From Pseudarthrobacter sp. NamB4 (GTDB taxonomy: Bacteria; Actinomycetota; Actinomycetes; Actinomycetales; Micrococcaceae): a stretch of DNA of 64,000 nt. Both the position numbers and the translations under genes were made by a program. The notes under the pieces were generated by a model that saw only the letters and a program-made list of their open reading frames with translations, ran no database searches and was not told the DNA's origin. The DNA lies in contig NZ_VAHM01000001.1 of NCBI RefSeq assembly GCF_005796185.1, forward strand, positions 248,001-312,000, given 5' to 3'. Each line of letters begins with the position of its first letter. Within the stretch, counting starts at the first letter, position 1. Below, piece after piece: positions 56,367 to 64,000 of the stretch.

Positions 56367-57491
56367 ATGATCATGTACCTGCTGATGGGGCTGACGGCCG
56401 CCGTCGTGTCCTATGCAGCCACCTGGGGCGCGCGCGTCATCGGCCACCGGCTCGAACTCCATTTGCCCATCCGCAGCCGTGACATGCACTCCGTTCCCGT
56501 GTCCAGGCTCGGCGGAGTGGCGATCTTCCTGGGCGTGATGGTGGCGCTGATCGTCGCCAGCCAATCGTTCTTCGTGAAGGACATCTACCGCAACAACTTC
56601 TCGCCCTGGGGCGTCCTGGCCGGCGCTGCCGTCATAGTCCTGGTGGGCGTTGCGGATGATCTGCTGGACATCCGCTGGTGGGTCAAACTGATCGGCCAAA
56701 GCGTTGCCGGCCTCACTGTTGCCATCTGGGGTGTACAGATGACCATCGTGCCGTGGGTGCCGGAGCCCATTTATCTTGAGAATGAGACGGTCCGGGTCCT
56801 GCTGACGGCCGGACTGATTGTCACCACAATGAATGCGTTCAACTTCATTGACGGCCTGGACGGGCTTGCCGCGGGCGTGGCCGTCATTGGCGGAACCGCG
56901 TTCTTCTTTACCGCTTACTGGGTACACCGCAACGCTGTCCTGCTGGATTACTCCGACCTCGCAACCCTCATCACCGCGGTTCTGGTGGGCAGTTGCCTGG
57001 GGTTCCTGCCACACAACTGGTTTCCGTCCAAAATCTTCATGGGTGATTCCGGTGCCATGCTCATCGGGCTGCTCATGGCTTCCGCCGGTGTTGTCTCCAC
57101 GGGTCAAATCACCTCGGGCCTGTACGACAGGGCCAACGGTATCTCCACTGTGATCCCCATCCTGCTTCCCTTCGCAGTCCTCTTCCTCCCGCTGCTGGAC
57201 CTCGGTCTGGCCGTAGTCCGCCGCACTGCCCGCGGCCGCTCGCCCTGGTCTGCGGACCGGGGCCATCTGCACCACAAACTGCTGGACATCGGCTATTCGC
57301 ACCGCACCGCCGTCATCCTTATGTACCTCTGGACCGGGATCCTGTCTTTCGGGGGACTGGCCTTTGCCATCTTCCCCTGGCAGATCGTGCTCTCTGTGGA
57401 CCTCTTTGCCACCTTGGTCATGGGACTCATCACCGCGTGGCCGTACCTTGCGCGCCGGGGGGACGAGACAGCCGGCAAAACCCCGGCGTGA
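56367..57491 (+). CDS. wecA: Lipid-carrier GlcNAc-1-phosphate transferase (WecA/MraY family)
   Basis: Polytopic enzyme linking GlcNAc-1-phosphate to polyprenyl phosphate, the first step of wall polymer (e.g. arabinogalactan or teichoic acid linkage) synthesis. The ATG at 56367 is chosen as the product begins MIMYLLMGLTAAVVSYAA; 374 residues with about 11 membrane helices. Catalytic marks: VADDLLDIRW (Asp-Asp), NAFNFIDGLDGLAAG (Asp), KIFMGDSGAMLIG and the HHLLDIG-type HLHHKLLDIGYSH. No strong ribosome site is visible. The 273-base region 56094-56366 upstream separates it from the divergent glycosyltransferase. It is the last gene before the ATP synthase operon. Confidence 0.92.
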   Translation: MIMYLLMGLTAAVVSYAATWGARVIGHRLELHLPIRSRDMHSVPVSRLGGVAIFLGVMVALIVASQSFFVKDIYRNNFSPWGVLAGAAVIVLVGVADDLLDIRWWVKLIGQSVAGLTVAIWGVQMTIVPWVPEPIYLENETVRVLLTAGLIVTTMNAFNFIDGLDGLAAGVAVIGGTAFFFTAYWVHRNAVLLDYSDLATLITAVLVGSCLGFLPHNWFPSKIFMGDSGAMLIGLLMASAGVVSTGQITSGLYDRANGISTVIPILLPFAVLFLPLLDLGLAVVRRTARGRSPWSADRGHLHHKLLDIGYSHRTAVILMYLWTGILSFGGLAFAIFPWQIVLSVDLFATLVMGLITAWPYLARRGDETAGKTPA

Positions 57492-57520
57492 CCTGTGTGC
57501 GGAAATATTTCTATCTCGTG

Positions 57521-57550
57521 TAGAATTTAGGGGCAGCCAAAGCTGCCCCT
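57521..57550 (+). promoter_or_regulatory. Possible -10 and leader hairpin ahead of the atp operon
   Basis: TAGAAT at 57521-57526 could be a -10 for the atp genes, though no good -35 is seen at the expected distance. A perfect nine-base-pair stem (57529-57537 with 57542-57550) with a CAAA loop follows at once and has no T tract, so it would sit at the 5' end of the message or end the wecA transcript. Confidence 0.4.
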
Positions 57551-57597
57551 CCACACCAGCCTCATGGTGACCTTCCTTTAGTGACGATTGGGATCGC

Positions 57598-58080
57598 ATG
57601 ACCTCCAACGCCGAGTCCGGACGCCTGTCCGGCAAAGGAGACGTTGGCGCATCCGGCCCCACCCGTTCCCTGTGGCTGCACCTCCTCAAGCTGAGCACGA
57701 CGGCGTCCGCTGCCGGGGTGCTGCTCCTCGCCGTGCTTGCCGTGTTCCTGCAGGGCGCGGACGGTGCGCTGTCCAGCACCTCGGGCGGATTGCTGGTGAT
57801 GCTCTTCTTCGGAATCAGCCTCCTGGTAGGACACTTCGTGGGCCGCAGCAATCCGTCCGGCGCCGTCGGCATGTTCGTCGCAACCTACTTCACTAAGGTC
57901 GTCGGCTTCGCCGTGGTCCTGTTCGCGGTGGGTGCTCCGCAGTGGCTGCACGGGAGCTGGTTCGTCGCCGGCGCGGTGACGGCCGTGGTGCTCTGGCAAG
58001 CGTCAGAACTATACGGTTTCAGCAAAGCGCGCCTTCAGATCTACAACGATCCAGAAACCAAGGAAACCCCTAATGCGTGA
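57598..58080 (+). CDS. AtpI-like membrane protein at the head of the atp operon
   Basis: A 160-residue membrane protein with a polar N-terminus (about 1-25) and four hydrophobic helices (about 28-50, 60-80, 90-110, 118-138). Position, size and the helix pair ending in FSKAR fit the AtpI/UncI-like proteins found before atpB, which help assemble the c ring or handle Mg2+; this is an inference from context since sequence motifs are few. It overlaps the next gene by eight bases. Confidence 0.72.
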   Translation: MTSNAESGRLSGKGDVGASGPTRSLWLHLLKLSTTASAAGVLLLAVLAVFLQGADGALSSTSGGLLVMLFFGISLLVGHFVGRSNPSGAVGMFVATYFTKVVGFAVVLFAVGAPQWLHGSWFVAGAVTAVVLWQASELYGFSKARLQIYNDPETKETPNA

Positions 58081-58411
58081 TCGGAAGAAGCCCGGCAAAG
58101 GCAGCAACCGCAAGCCCGGCGCACGCACCTCTGCACCCGGTGTGTCAGCCGATGGAACCAACGGCGGATACAACGCCGGCATGGCCGTATTCAGCTACAT
58201 CATTGGCGGAATCATCGTCTGGAGTTTGATAGGGTGGGGACTGGATTACGTGTGGGGAACGCGCTGGATCGTGCTCGCAGGCGCTCTGCTTGGAGCCGTC
58301 GGAGGTTTTTACCTTTCCCACATGCATGGCCTAACCAGTTCTCGCAAAAATACTGGGGAGCGCCATGCTGCCAGCGGGCCGTCCCAGGACGGCGACACTA
58401 ATGCCGAATAA
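58073..58411 (+). CDS. AtpZ/AtpI-family small membrane protein
   Basis: Second small membrane protein before the structural atp genes, 112 residues. After a very basic, Gly-rich N-terminus (about 1-35) there are two helices (about 38-60 and 66-85) containing GGIIVWSLIGWGLDYVWGT and LAGALLGAVGGFYLSHMH, the pattern of the F0F1-ATPase accessory AtpZ family (GW.LD, LxG.xxGxxxGfy). The tail is polar. AtpI/AtpZ pairs have been reported as Mg2+/Ca2+ channels or assembly factors; here two adjacent genes carry both types. Confidence 0.78.
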   Translation: MRDRKKPGKGSNRKPGARTSAPGVSADGTNGGYNAGMAVFSYIIGGIIVWSLIGWGLDYVWGTRWIVLAGALLGAVGGFYLSHMHGLTSSRKNTGERHAASGPSQDGDTNAE

Positions 58412-58492
58412 TTTCACAGGGGGAACAGCAGGCCTTCAGGCTGCCGGTCCCCGCCCAACGCCCAACGATGGACACTGCAGAGAGGAAACGCG

Positions 58493-59293
58493 TTGATCGC
58501 GCTTGCGCTCCCGGCCCAAGATTCAGGAGAGTTTACTCCTCCTGGTATTAACGAAATGCATTTGCCGGCAATCCTGCCGTGGGGTGCCGCAGAAGGATTC
58601 TCCAAGCAGATGCTGCTGGTCCTCCTCTCTGTCGTCATAATCGCCGCCTTCTTCGTGCTGGCCGCACGTAAGCAGCAGCTGGTACCCGGCAAGCTCCAGT
58701 TCGCCGGCGAAGCCGCCTACGGCTTCGTCCGCAACGGAATCGCCAAGGACATCATCGGCGGCAAGGACTTCATCAAGTACGTCCCCCTGCTGTTCAGCCT
58801 GTTCTTCTTCATCCTGGTGAACAACATTTACGGTGCCATCCCGCTGCTCCAGCTCCCGACGTTCTCGCACGTTGGCGGCGCCTACGTACTGGCCGGCCTC
58901 GTCTACTTCACCTGGATCGGCATCGGCCTGAAGAAGAACGGTATCCGTTACTTCAAGCTCGCCACCGTGCCTTCCGGTGTCCCGTGGTTCATCCTTCCGA
59001 TCGTGATCCCGATCGAGATCATCTCGAACTTCCTGGTCCGGCCTGTGACGCACAGCCTCCGACTTTTCGCCACCATGCTCGCCGGCCACCTGATCATGAT
59101 GATCGCCGGCTCCGGCATCGAGTTCCTGGTCATGCAGGAGAACATCCTGCTGAAGGGCACGTCCCTCCTGGTCCTGGTCGGCGCGATCGCCCTGTACATG
59201 CTCGAAGCACTGATCATGGTCCTGCAGGCGTACGTCTTTACCCTGCTGACCGCGATCTACATCGAGGGCGCGCTCCACGCCGACAGCCACTAA
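58493..59293 (+). CDS. atpB: ATP synthase subunit a
   Basis: Proton-channel subunit of Fo. TTG start with GAGG eight bases upstream; 266 residues. Five to six membrane helices; the essential helix reads [20 protein letters not shown], with the conserved Arg that contacts the c-ring Glu. The C-terminal [21 protein letters not shown] carries the conserved Gln. First structural gene of the operon. Confidence 0.96.
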   Translation: MIALALPAQDSGEFTPPGINEMHLPAILPWGAAEGFSKQMLLVLLSVVIIAAFFVLAARKQQLVPGKLQFAGEAAYGFVRNGIAKDIIGGKDFIKYVPLLFSLFFFILVNNIYGAIPLLQLPTFSHVGGAYVLAGLVYFTWIGIGLKKNGIRYFKLATVPSGVPWFILPIVIPIEIISNFLVRPVTHSLRLFATMLAGHLIMMIAGSGIEFLVMQENILLKGTSLLVLVGAIALYMLEALIMVLQAYVFTLLTAIYIEGALHADSH

Positions 59294-59405
59294 GGCATAC
59301 CTGCCGTACGGCTCATCGCCGGCCGGCACCCAACAGACTTCCCCTCGCGGGGATAGAGCAACCCAAACAACCTGCCACACGGGTGGCATCTTGAAAGGAA
59401 GAAAA

Positions 59406-59609
59406 ATGGAAGGCAATCTCAACCTCGTAGGTTACGGTCTGTCCGCAATCGGCGGTGGTATCGGTGTTGGCCTCGTATTCGCTGCTTACATCAACGGTGT
59501 TGCACGCCAGCCGGAAGCACAGCGCGTGCTCCAGCCGATCGCGTTCCTCGGCCTTGCGCTGACCGAAGCCCTCGCCATCCTCGGCCTGGTCTTCGCCTTC
59601 GTTCTCTAG
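59406..59609 (+). CDS. atpE: ATP synthase subunit c
   Basis: Rotor ring subunit, 67 residues, ATG start with AAGGAAG upstream. Two membrane helices: the first has the packed glycine pattern [10 protein letters not shown], the loop has RQPE, and the second holds the proton-binding Glu in [13 protein letters not shown]. Glu within a proton-type, not sodium-type, context. Confidence 0.96.
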   Translation: MEGNLNLVGYGLSAIGGGIGVGLVFAAYINGVARQPEAQRVLQPIAFLGLALTEALAILGLVFAFVL

Positions 59610-59657
59610 TCCTAGAGCGAAGCGAACTTACAGAACCGAGTAGAAAAGGACGGGTGA

Positions 59658-60211
<554 letters not shown>

Positions 60212-60212
<1 letters not shown>

Positions 60213-61039
60213 TGGCAGGCGTATCGAGCGAATCGCTGGCAACAGCGCTGGCAGCGTTGGAGGCAAAGCTTCCGACGGCGTCGCTGCAGCTGGCAAAGGA
60301 ACTCTTCGGAATTCTGGGAATGGTGGACAGCTCGGCTGGCTTGCGCCGCGCCCTGACTGACCCGTCCCGCAACGGTGACGAAAAGTCGGCGCTGGTCAGG
60401 CAGCTGGTTGGCGGAAAAGTCTCCGCTGATGCTGCAGACATCGCGGGCGGGCTGGCCAGCTCACGCTGGGCAAGCGCCCGTGATATCGGCGATGCACTCG
60501 AGACTCTTGCCGCAACGGTGGTCATTTCCGTTGCTGAAAACAAGTCGGCCGTTTCTGCCTCCGGAATCACTGGCCTGGAAGAGCTGGAGAATGATCTGTT
60601 CTCCTTCAACCAGGCTGTGGCCTCCAGCCACGAGGTACAACGTGCTCTGTCCGAACCACAGGCCAGCGCCGCCGCCAAGGCTGCGCTTGCCGAGAAGCTT
60701 GTGCCCGGCGTGAGCGAGGAAGCCAAAGTCCTCATCACCCAGGCCGTCACCCAGCCCCGCGGCATCAAGCCCACCCGGCTGGTTGAGCGGTTCGCCGAAC
60801 TGGCGGCCAAGCGGCAGCAGCGCTGGATTGCAACGGTCAGCGTGACCCGTCCCCTGACGCAGACGCAGCTGGCACGCCTACAGGCGGGCTTGAATGCAAT
60901 GTATGGGCGGGAACTCAAGGTTAACGTAAACGTTGACCCGGCACTCATTGGCGGCATCCGCGTCCAGGTCGGTGACGAAGTGCTTGACGCTTCGGTCATC
61001 ACCAGGCTGGGCGAGCTGCAACGCCAGCTGGCCGGCTAG
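60212..61039 (+). CDS. atpH: ATP synthase subunit delta
   Basis: Links the stalk to the F1 head. The 275-residue length is long for the family (about 180) but usual for actinobacteria, whose delta has an extended N-terminal region. The C-terminal half shows [24 protein letters not shown] [19 protein letters not shown] and the [20 protein letters not shown] segment. It is coupled to atpF by a one-base overlap. Confidence 0.93.
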
Positions 61040-61121
61040 CCGGACAAGCACAACCCAACTGATAGAAACCCCGGTCACCGTGGACAACGGTGGCCACAAA
61101 ACAGGAGAGCAGGGACTGCAG

Positions 61122-62759
61122 ATGGCCGAATTGACCATCAACGCCGACGACGTCCGTAATGCGCTGAACGAGTTCGCGGCGTCCTACGAACCCGGAAACG
61201 CAGAACGCGTAGAGGTCGGCCGCGTAACCACCGCTAGTGACGGCATCGCCCGTGTTGAGGGCCTTCCCTCGGTCATGGCGAACGAGCTGCTTCGCTTTGA
61301 GGACGGCACCCTGGGCCTGGCCCAGAACCTCGACGTGCGCGAAATCGGCGTCATCGTCCTCGGCGACTTCACCGGCATCGAAGAGGGCCAGGAAGTCCAC
61401 CGCACCGGACAGGTCCTGTCCGTTCCCGTGGGCGACGCCTTCCTCGGCCGCGTGGTGGACCCGCTTGGCGTGCCCATCGACGACCTCGGCGAGATCAAGG
61501 CCGAGACCACCCGTGCCCTGGAGCTCCAGGCTCCGGGCGTGACCCAGCGCAAGTCGGTGCACGAGCCGATGCAGACCGGACTCAAGGCAATCGACGCCAT
61601 GATTCCGATCGGCCGCGGCCAGCGCCAGCTCATCATTGGCGACCGCCAGACCGGCAAGTCCGCCATTGCCATCGACACCATCATCAACCAGAAGGCCAAC
61701 TGGGCTTCCGGCGACGTGACCAAGCAGGTCCGCTGCATCTACGTGGCCATCGGGCAGAAGGCGTCCACCATCGCCGCCATCCGCCAGACCCTTGAGGACA
61801 ACGGGGCGCTGGAGTACACCACCATCGTGGCGTCTCCCGCGTCGGACCCCGCAGGCTTCAAGTACCTGGCACCGTACGCCGGCTCGGCCATCGGCCAGCA
61901 CTGGATGTACGGCGGCAAGCACGTCCTCATCGTGTTCGATGACCTGTCCAAGCAGGCTGAAGCCTACCGCGCCGTGTCGCTGCTGCTGCGCCGCCCGCCG
62001 GGACGCGAAGCCTACCCGGGCGACGTCTTCTACCTGCACTCCCGTCTCCTGGAGCGTTGTGCAAAGCTGTCCGACGAATTGGGTGCCGGTTCCATGACGG
62101 GCCTGCCGCTGATCGAGACCAAGGCGAACGACGTGTCCGCCTACATCCCGACCAACGTCATCTCCATCACGGACGGCCAGATCTTCCTCCAGTCGGACCT
62201 CTTCAACGCCAACCAGCGTCCCGCTGTTGACGTGGGTGTCTCTGTGTCCCGCGTTGGCGGTGCCGCACAGGTGAAGTCCATGAAGAAGGTCTCGGGTACG
62301 TTGAAGCTGGACCTGGCACAGTACCGCGACATGCAGGCCTTCGCCATGTTCGCGTCCGACCTGGACGCCGCATCCCGCCAGCAGCTGACCCGTGGCGCAC
62401 GCCTGATGGAACTGCTCAAGCAGGGCCAGTACTCGCCGTTCCCGGTCGAGAACCAGGTTGTTTCCATCTGGGCCGGCACTAACGGTTACCTGGATGACGT
62501 TCCGGTTGAGGACATCAGCCGCTTCGAAAGCGAGTTCCTGGACCACCTGGGCCGGAAGTCCTCGATCCTCACCACGCTGGCGCAGACCAACGTGCTGGAC
62601 GACGACACCGCAGCCGCTTTGAAGTCCGCGATTGTTGACTTCAAGAAGGGCTTCTTCGGCGAGGGTGACAACCACCTGGTAGGCGCTGGCCACGAGGAAC
62701 ACGACGCCATCTCCGAGGGCGACGTTGACCAGGAAAAAATCGTCAAGCAGAAGCGCTAA
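61122..62759 (+). CDS. atpA: ATP synthase subunit alpha
   Basis: Non-catalytic nucleotide-binding F1 subunit, 545 residues. ATG with AGGGA seven bases upstream; product begins [19 protein letters not shown]-loop [10 protein letters not shown] (about 172-181), then the adenine-pocket and DELSEED-equivalent regions; the extended C-terminal tail after about residue 515 is charged and typical of actinobacterial alpha subunits, where it can suppress ATP hydrolysis. A strong hairpin lies between it and atpG. Confidence 0.97.
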   Translation: MAELTINADDVRNALNEFAASYEPGNAERVEVGRVTTASDGIARVEGLPSVMANELLRFEDGTLGLAQNLDVREIGVIVLGDFTGIEEGQEVHRTGQVLSVPVGDAFLGRVVDPLGVPIDDLGEIKAETTRALELQAPGVTQRKSVHEPMQTGLKAIDAMIPIGRGQRQLIIGDRQTGKSAIAIDTIINQKANWASGDVTKQVRCIYVAIGQKASTIAAIRQTLEDNGALEYTTIVASPASDPAGFKYLAPYAGSAIGQHWMYGGKHVLIVFDDLSKQAEAYRAVSLLLRRPPGREAYPGDVFYLHSRLLERCAKLSDELGAGSMTGLPLIETKANDVSAYIPTNVISITDGQIFLQSDLFNANQRPAVDVGVSVSRVGGAAQVKSMKKVSGTLKLDLAQYRDMQAFAMFASDLDAASRQQLTRGARLMELLKQGQYSPFPVENQVVSIWAGTNGYLDDVPVEDISRFESEFLDHLGRKSSILTTLAQTNVLDDDTAAALKSAIVDFKKGFFGEGDNHLVGAGHEEHDAISEGDVDQEKIVKQKR

Positions 62760-62767
62760 TTCCACTG

Positions 62768-62806
62768 ACCGGGTGGGCCGGGCCTGAAGGGCCCGGCGCA
62801 CCCGGT
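62768..62806 (+). other. Strong stem-loop between atpA and atpG
   Basis: Eight outer pairs (62768-62775 with 62799-62806) and eight inner pairs (62777-62784 with 62790-62797), separated by a single G-G mismatch, with a five-base loop. No T tract follows, so read-through is expected; it may stabilise the upstream message or set relative subunit levels. Confidence 0.75.
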
Positions 62807-62832
62807 TTACGGAATGTTAGGAAAGGATAAGT

Positions 62833-63723
62833 ATGGGAGCTCAGATCCGGGTCTACCGCCAGAAGATCAGCTCGACCACGTCGATGCGCAAGATCTTCAA
62901 GGCGATGGAACTGATCGCTACCTCGCGCATTGGCAAGGCCCGTGCGCGCGTAGCAGCTTCACTGCCTTACGCGAACGCGATCACGCGCGCCGTTTCTGCT
63001 GTCGCCAGCCAAAGCGAAGTCGACCACCCGCTGACTACTGAGCCGGAGCAGATCCGCCGCGCCGCCGTCCTGGTAATCACCTCGGACCGTGGCCTGGCAG
63101 GTTCCTACTCGGCAAGCGTGCTCAAGCAGGTGGAGGGTCTCAACGAGCTGCTCCACGCTGAAGGCAAGGAAGTCAAGACGTACCTCGTCGGACGCAAGGC
63201 CCAGGCCTACTTCGAATTCCGGAACCGTGAATATGCACGGGTCTGGACCGGAGGGACCGACGCACCCGAGTTCACCACCGCGCGTGAAGTCGGCGAAGCA
63301 CTGCTGGCAGATTTCGCTACCGACTACGAAGAGGGCGGCGTGGACGAAATCCACGTGGTGTACACCCGCTTCAAGTCGATGGTTACCCAGGAGCCCACGG
63401 TCATCCGACTGCTTCCCCTGGAAGTAGTGGAAGAAGAGGCAACTTCTGAAGCGGACCTGTTGCCGCTGTACGAATTCGAGCCGGAGGCGGAGCGCGTTCT
63501 TGACGCCCTGCTCCCGCGGTACATCGAATCACGCATCTTCGCGGCAATGCTGCAGGCGGCTGCTTCCGAGCTCGCCGCACGCCAGCGGGCCATGAAGTCC
63601 GCGGGCGACAACGCTACGGATCTCATTAAGAAGTACACGCGTCTGCGCAACACGGCCCGCCAGGCTGAAATTACGCAGGAGCTTTCGGAGATTGTTGCCG
63701 GCGCCGACGCACTCGCGTCCTAG
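62833..63723 (+). CDS. atpG: ATP synthase subunit gamma
   Basis: Central rotor shaft, 296 residues, ATG start with AAAGGA upstream. N-terminal coiled coil [20 protein letters not shown] (RxxI...STxxI/MxxxM pattern) and C-terminal coiled coil [18 protein letters not shown] with [13 protein letters not shown] are the paired helices of the shaft. The internal domain includes [19 protein letters not shown]. Confidence 0.96.
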   Translation: MGAQIRVYRQKISSTTSMRKIFKAMELIATSRIGKARARVAASLPYANAITRAVSAVASQSEVDHPLTTEPEQIRRAAVLVITSDRGLAGSYSASVLKQVEGLNELLHAEGKEVKTYLVGRKAQAYFEFRNREYARVWTGGTDAPEFTTAREVGEALLADFATDYEEGGVDEIHVVYTRFKSMVTQEPTVIRLLPLEVVEEEATSEADLLPLYEFEPEAERVLDALLPRYIESRIFAAMLQAAASELAARQRAMKSAGDNATDLIKKYTRLRNTARQAEITQELSEIVAGADALAS

Positions 63724-63807
63724 CCTGCAGCCTTTTCGGATTCCGCTGGACCTGCACCAGCACAGATAAACTTAACCCCACGCCATCTACTGAGTGAAGT
63801 GAGAGAG

Positions 63808-64000
63808 ATGACTGCCACTGCTACCGAACGCGTAGCCGCGACGGCCGGTGCCACCGGCCGCATTGCGCGCGTAATCGGCCCGGTTGTCGACGTCGAATTC
63901 CCGGCTGACGCAATCCCGTCCATCTACAACGCACTCACCACCGAGATTACTCTCAACGGTGAGACCAAGACCATCACGTTCGAGACCTCCCAGCACCTGG
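63808..64000 (+). CDS. atpD: ATP synthase subunit beta (3' partial)
   Basis: Catalytic F1 subunit; only the first 64 codons fall in the window. ATG with a purine-rich GAGAGAG upstream. After a variable start of about 15 residues the N-terminal beta-barrel crown begins [20 protein letters not shown]. The P-loop lies beyond the window. An 84-base gap separates it from atpG. Confidence 0.95.
   Translation, partial: MTATATERVAATAGATGRIARVIGPVVDVEFPADAIPSIYNALTTEITLNGETKTITFETSQHL

Overview
The window comes from a high-GC Gram-positive bacterium of the Micrococcaceae (Arthrobacter/Pseudarthrobacter type). This rests on the fused 1270-residue 2-oxoglutarate dehydrogenase E1/E2 protein (Kgd/OdhA), a SigR/RsrA thiol-stress pair next to aroA-rsgA-hisN, a SAM-IV riboswitch, a 24-residue bL37 gene, a Rho with a very long charged N-terminal insertion, frequent GTG/TTG starts, and the order argS-lysA-hom-thrC-thrB-rho-prfA-prmC-tsaC-wecA-atp. 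Almost everything is chromosomal core. I see no phage, insertion sequence, integrase or CRISPR array.

Layout. 1-5.4 kb: release factor 2, the division complex ftsE-ftsX with its likely M23 peptidoglycan hydrolase, then smpB and tmRNA with a textbook terminator. 5.5-11 kb: a cytosolic HtrA-like protease, two overlapping fluoride channel genes behind a DtxR-type repressor, a methyltransferase, and a cysteine-desulfurase-like enzyme controlled by a SAM-IV riboswitch with its own terminator. 11-16.6 kb: doxX-aroA-rsgA-hisN on the minus strand, divergent from sigR-rsrA, which carries a SigR-type promoter; the bL37 gene follows. 16.7-23 kb: a PadR/DUF4097 operon with twin operators, an SGNH-fold protein lacking all catalytic residues, and kgd. 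23-27.6 kb: two CNNM/CBS membrane proteins, then a decayed zinc ABC transporter (truncated ATPase, intact permease) facing a Zur-type regulator. 27.7-36 kb: metallo-hydrolase, cysteine-synthase-fold enzyme, rhodanese, alcohol dehydrogenase, HIT protein and HrpA. 36-42 kb: a 55-residue membrane peptide, a GlxA-type regulator, an M4 protease with an emfourin-type inhibitor, tRNA-Arg(CCG), and a three-gene flavinylation/electron-transfer operon (FMN-binding lipoprotein, ApbE, membrane RnfD/NqrB-like protein fused to a ferredoxin reductase domain). 42-64 kb: arginyl-tRNA synthetase, lysine and threonine synthesis, rho, release factor 1 and its methylase, threonylcarbamoyl-AMP synthase, cell-wall glycosyltransferases, and the F1Fo ATP synthase operon, which runs off the end inside atpD.

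The loci most worth a second look are the flavinylation operon, the protease/inhibitor pair, the SGNH pseudoenzyme, the truncated zinc ATPase, the SAM-IV-controlled desulfurase-like gene, the PadR twin operator, and the nested palindrome between rho and prfA. All functional calls come from reading the sequence and recalled family knowledge; no database search was run.
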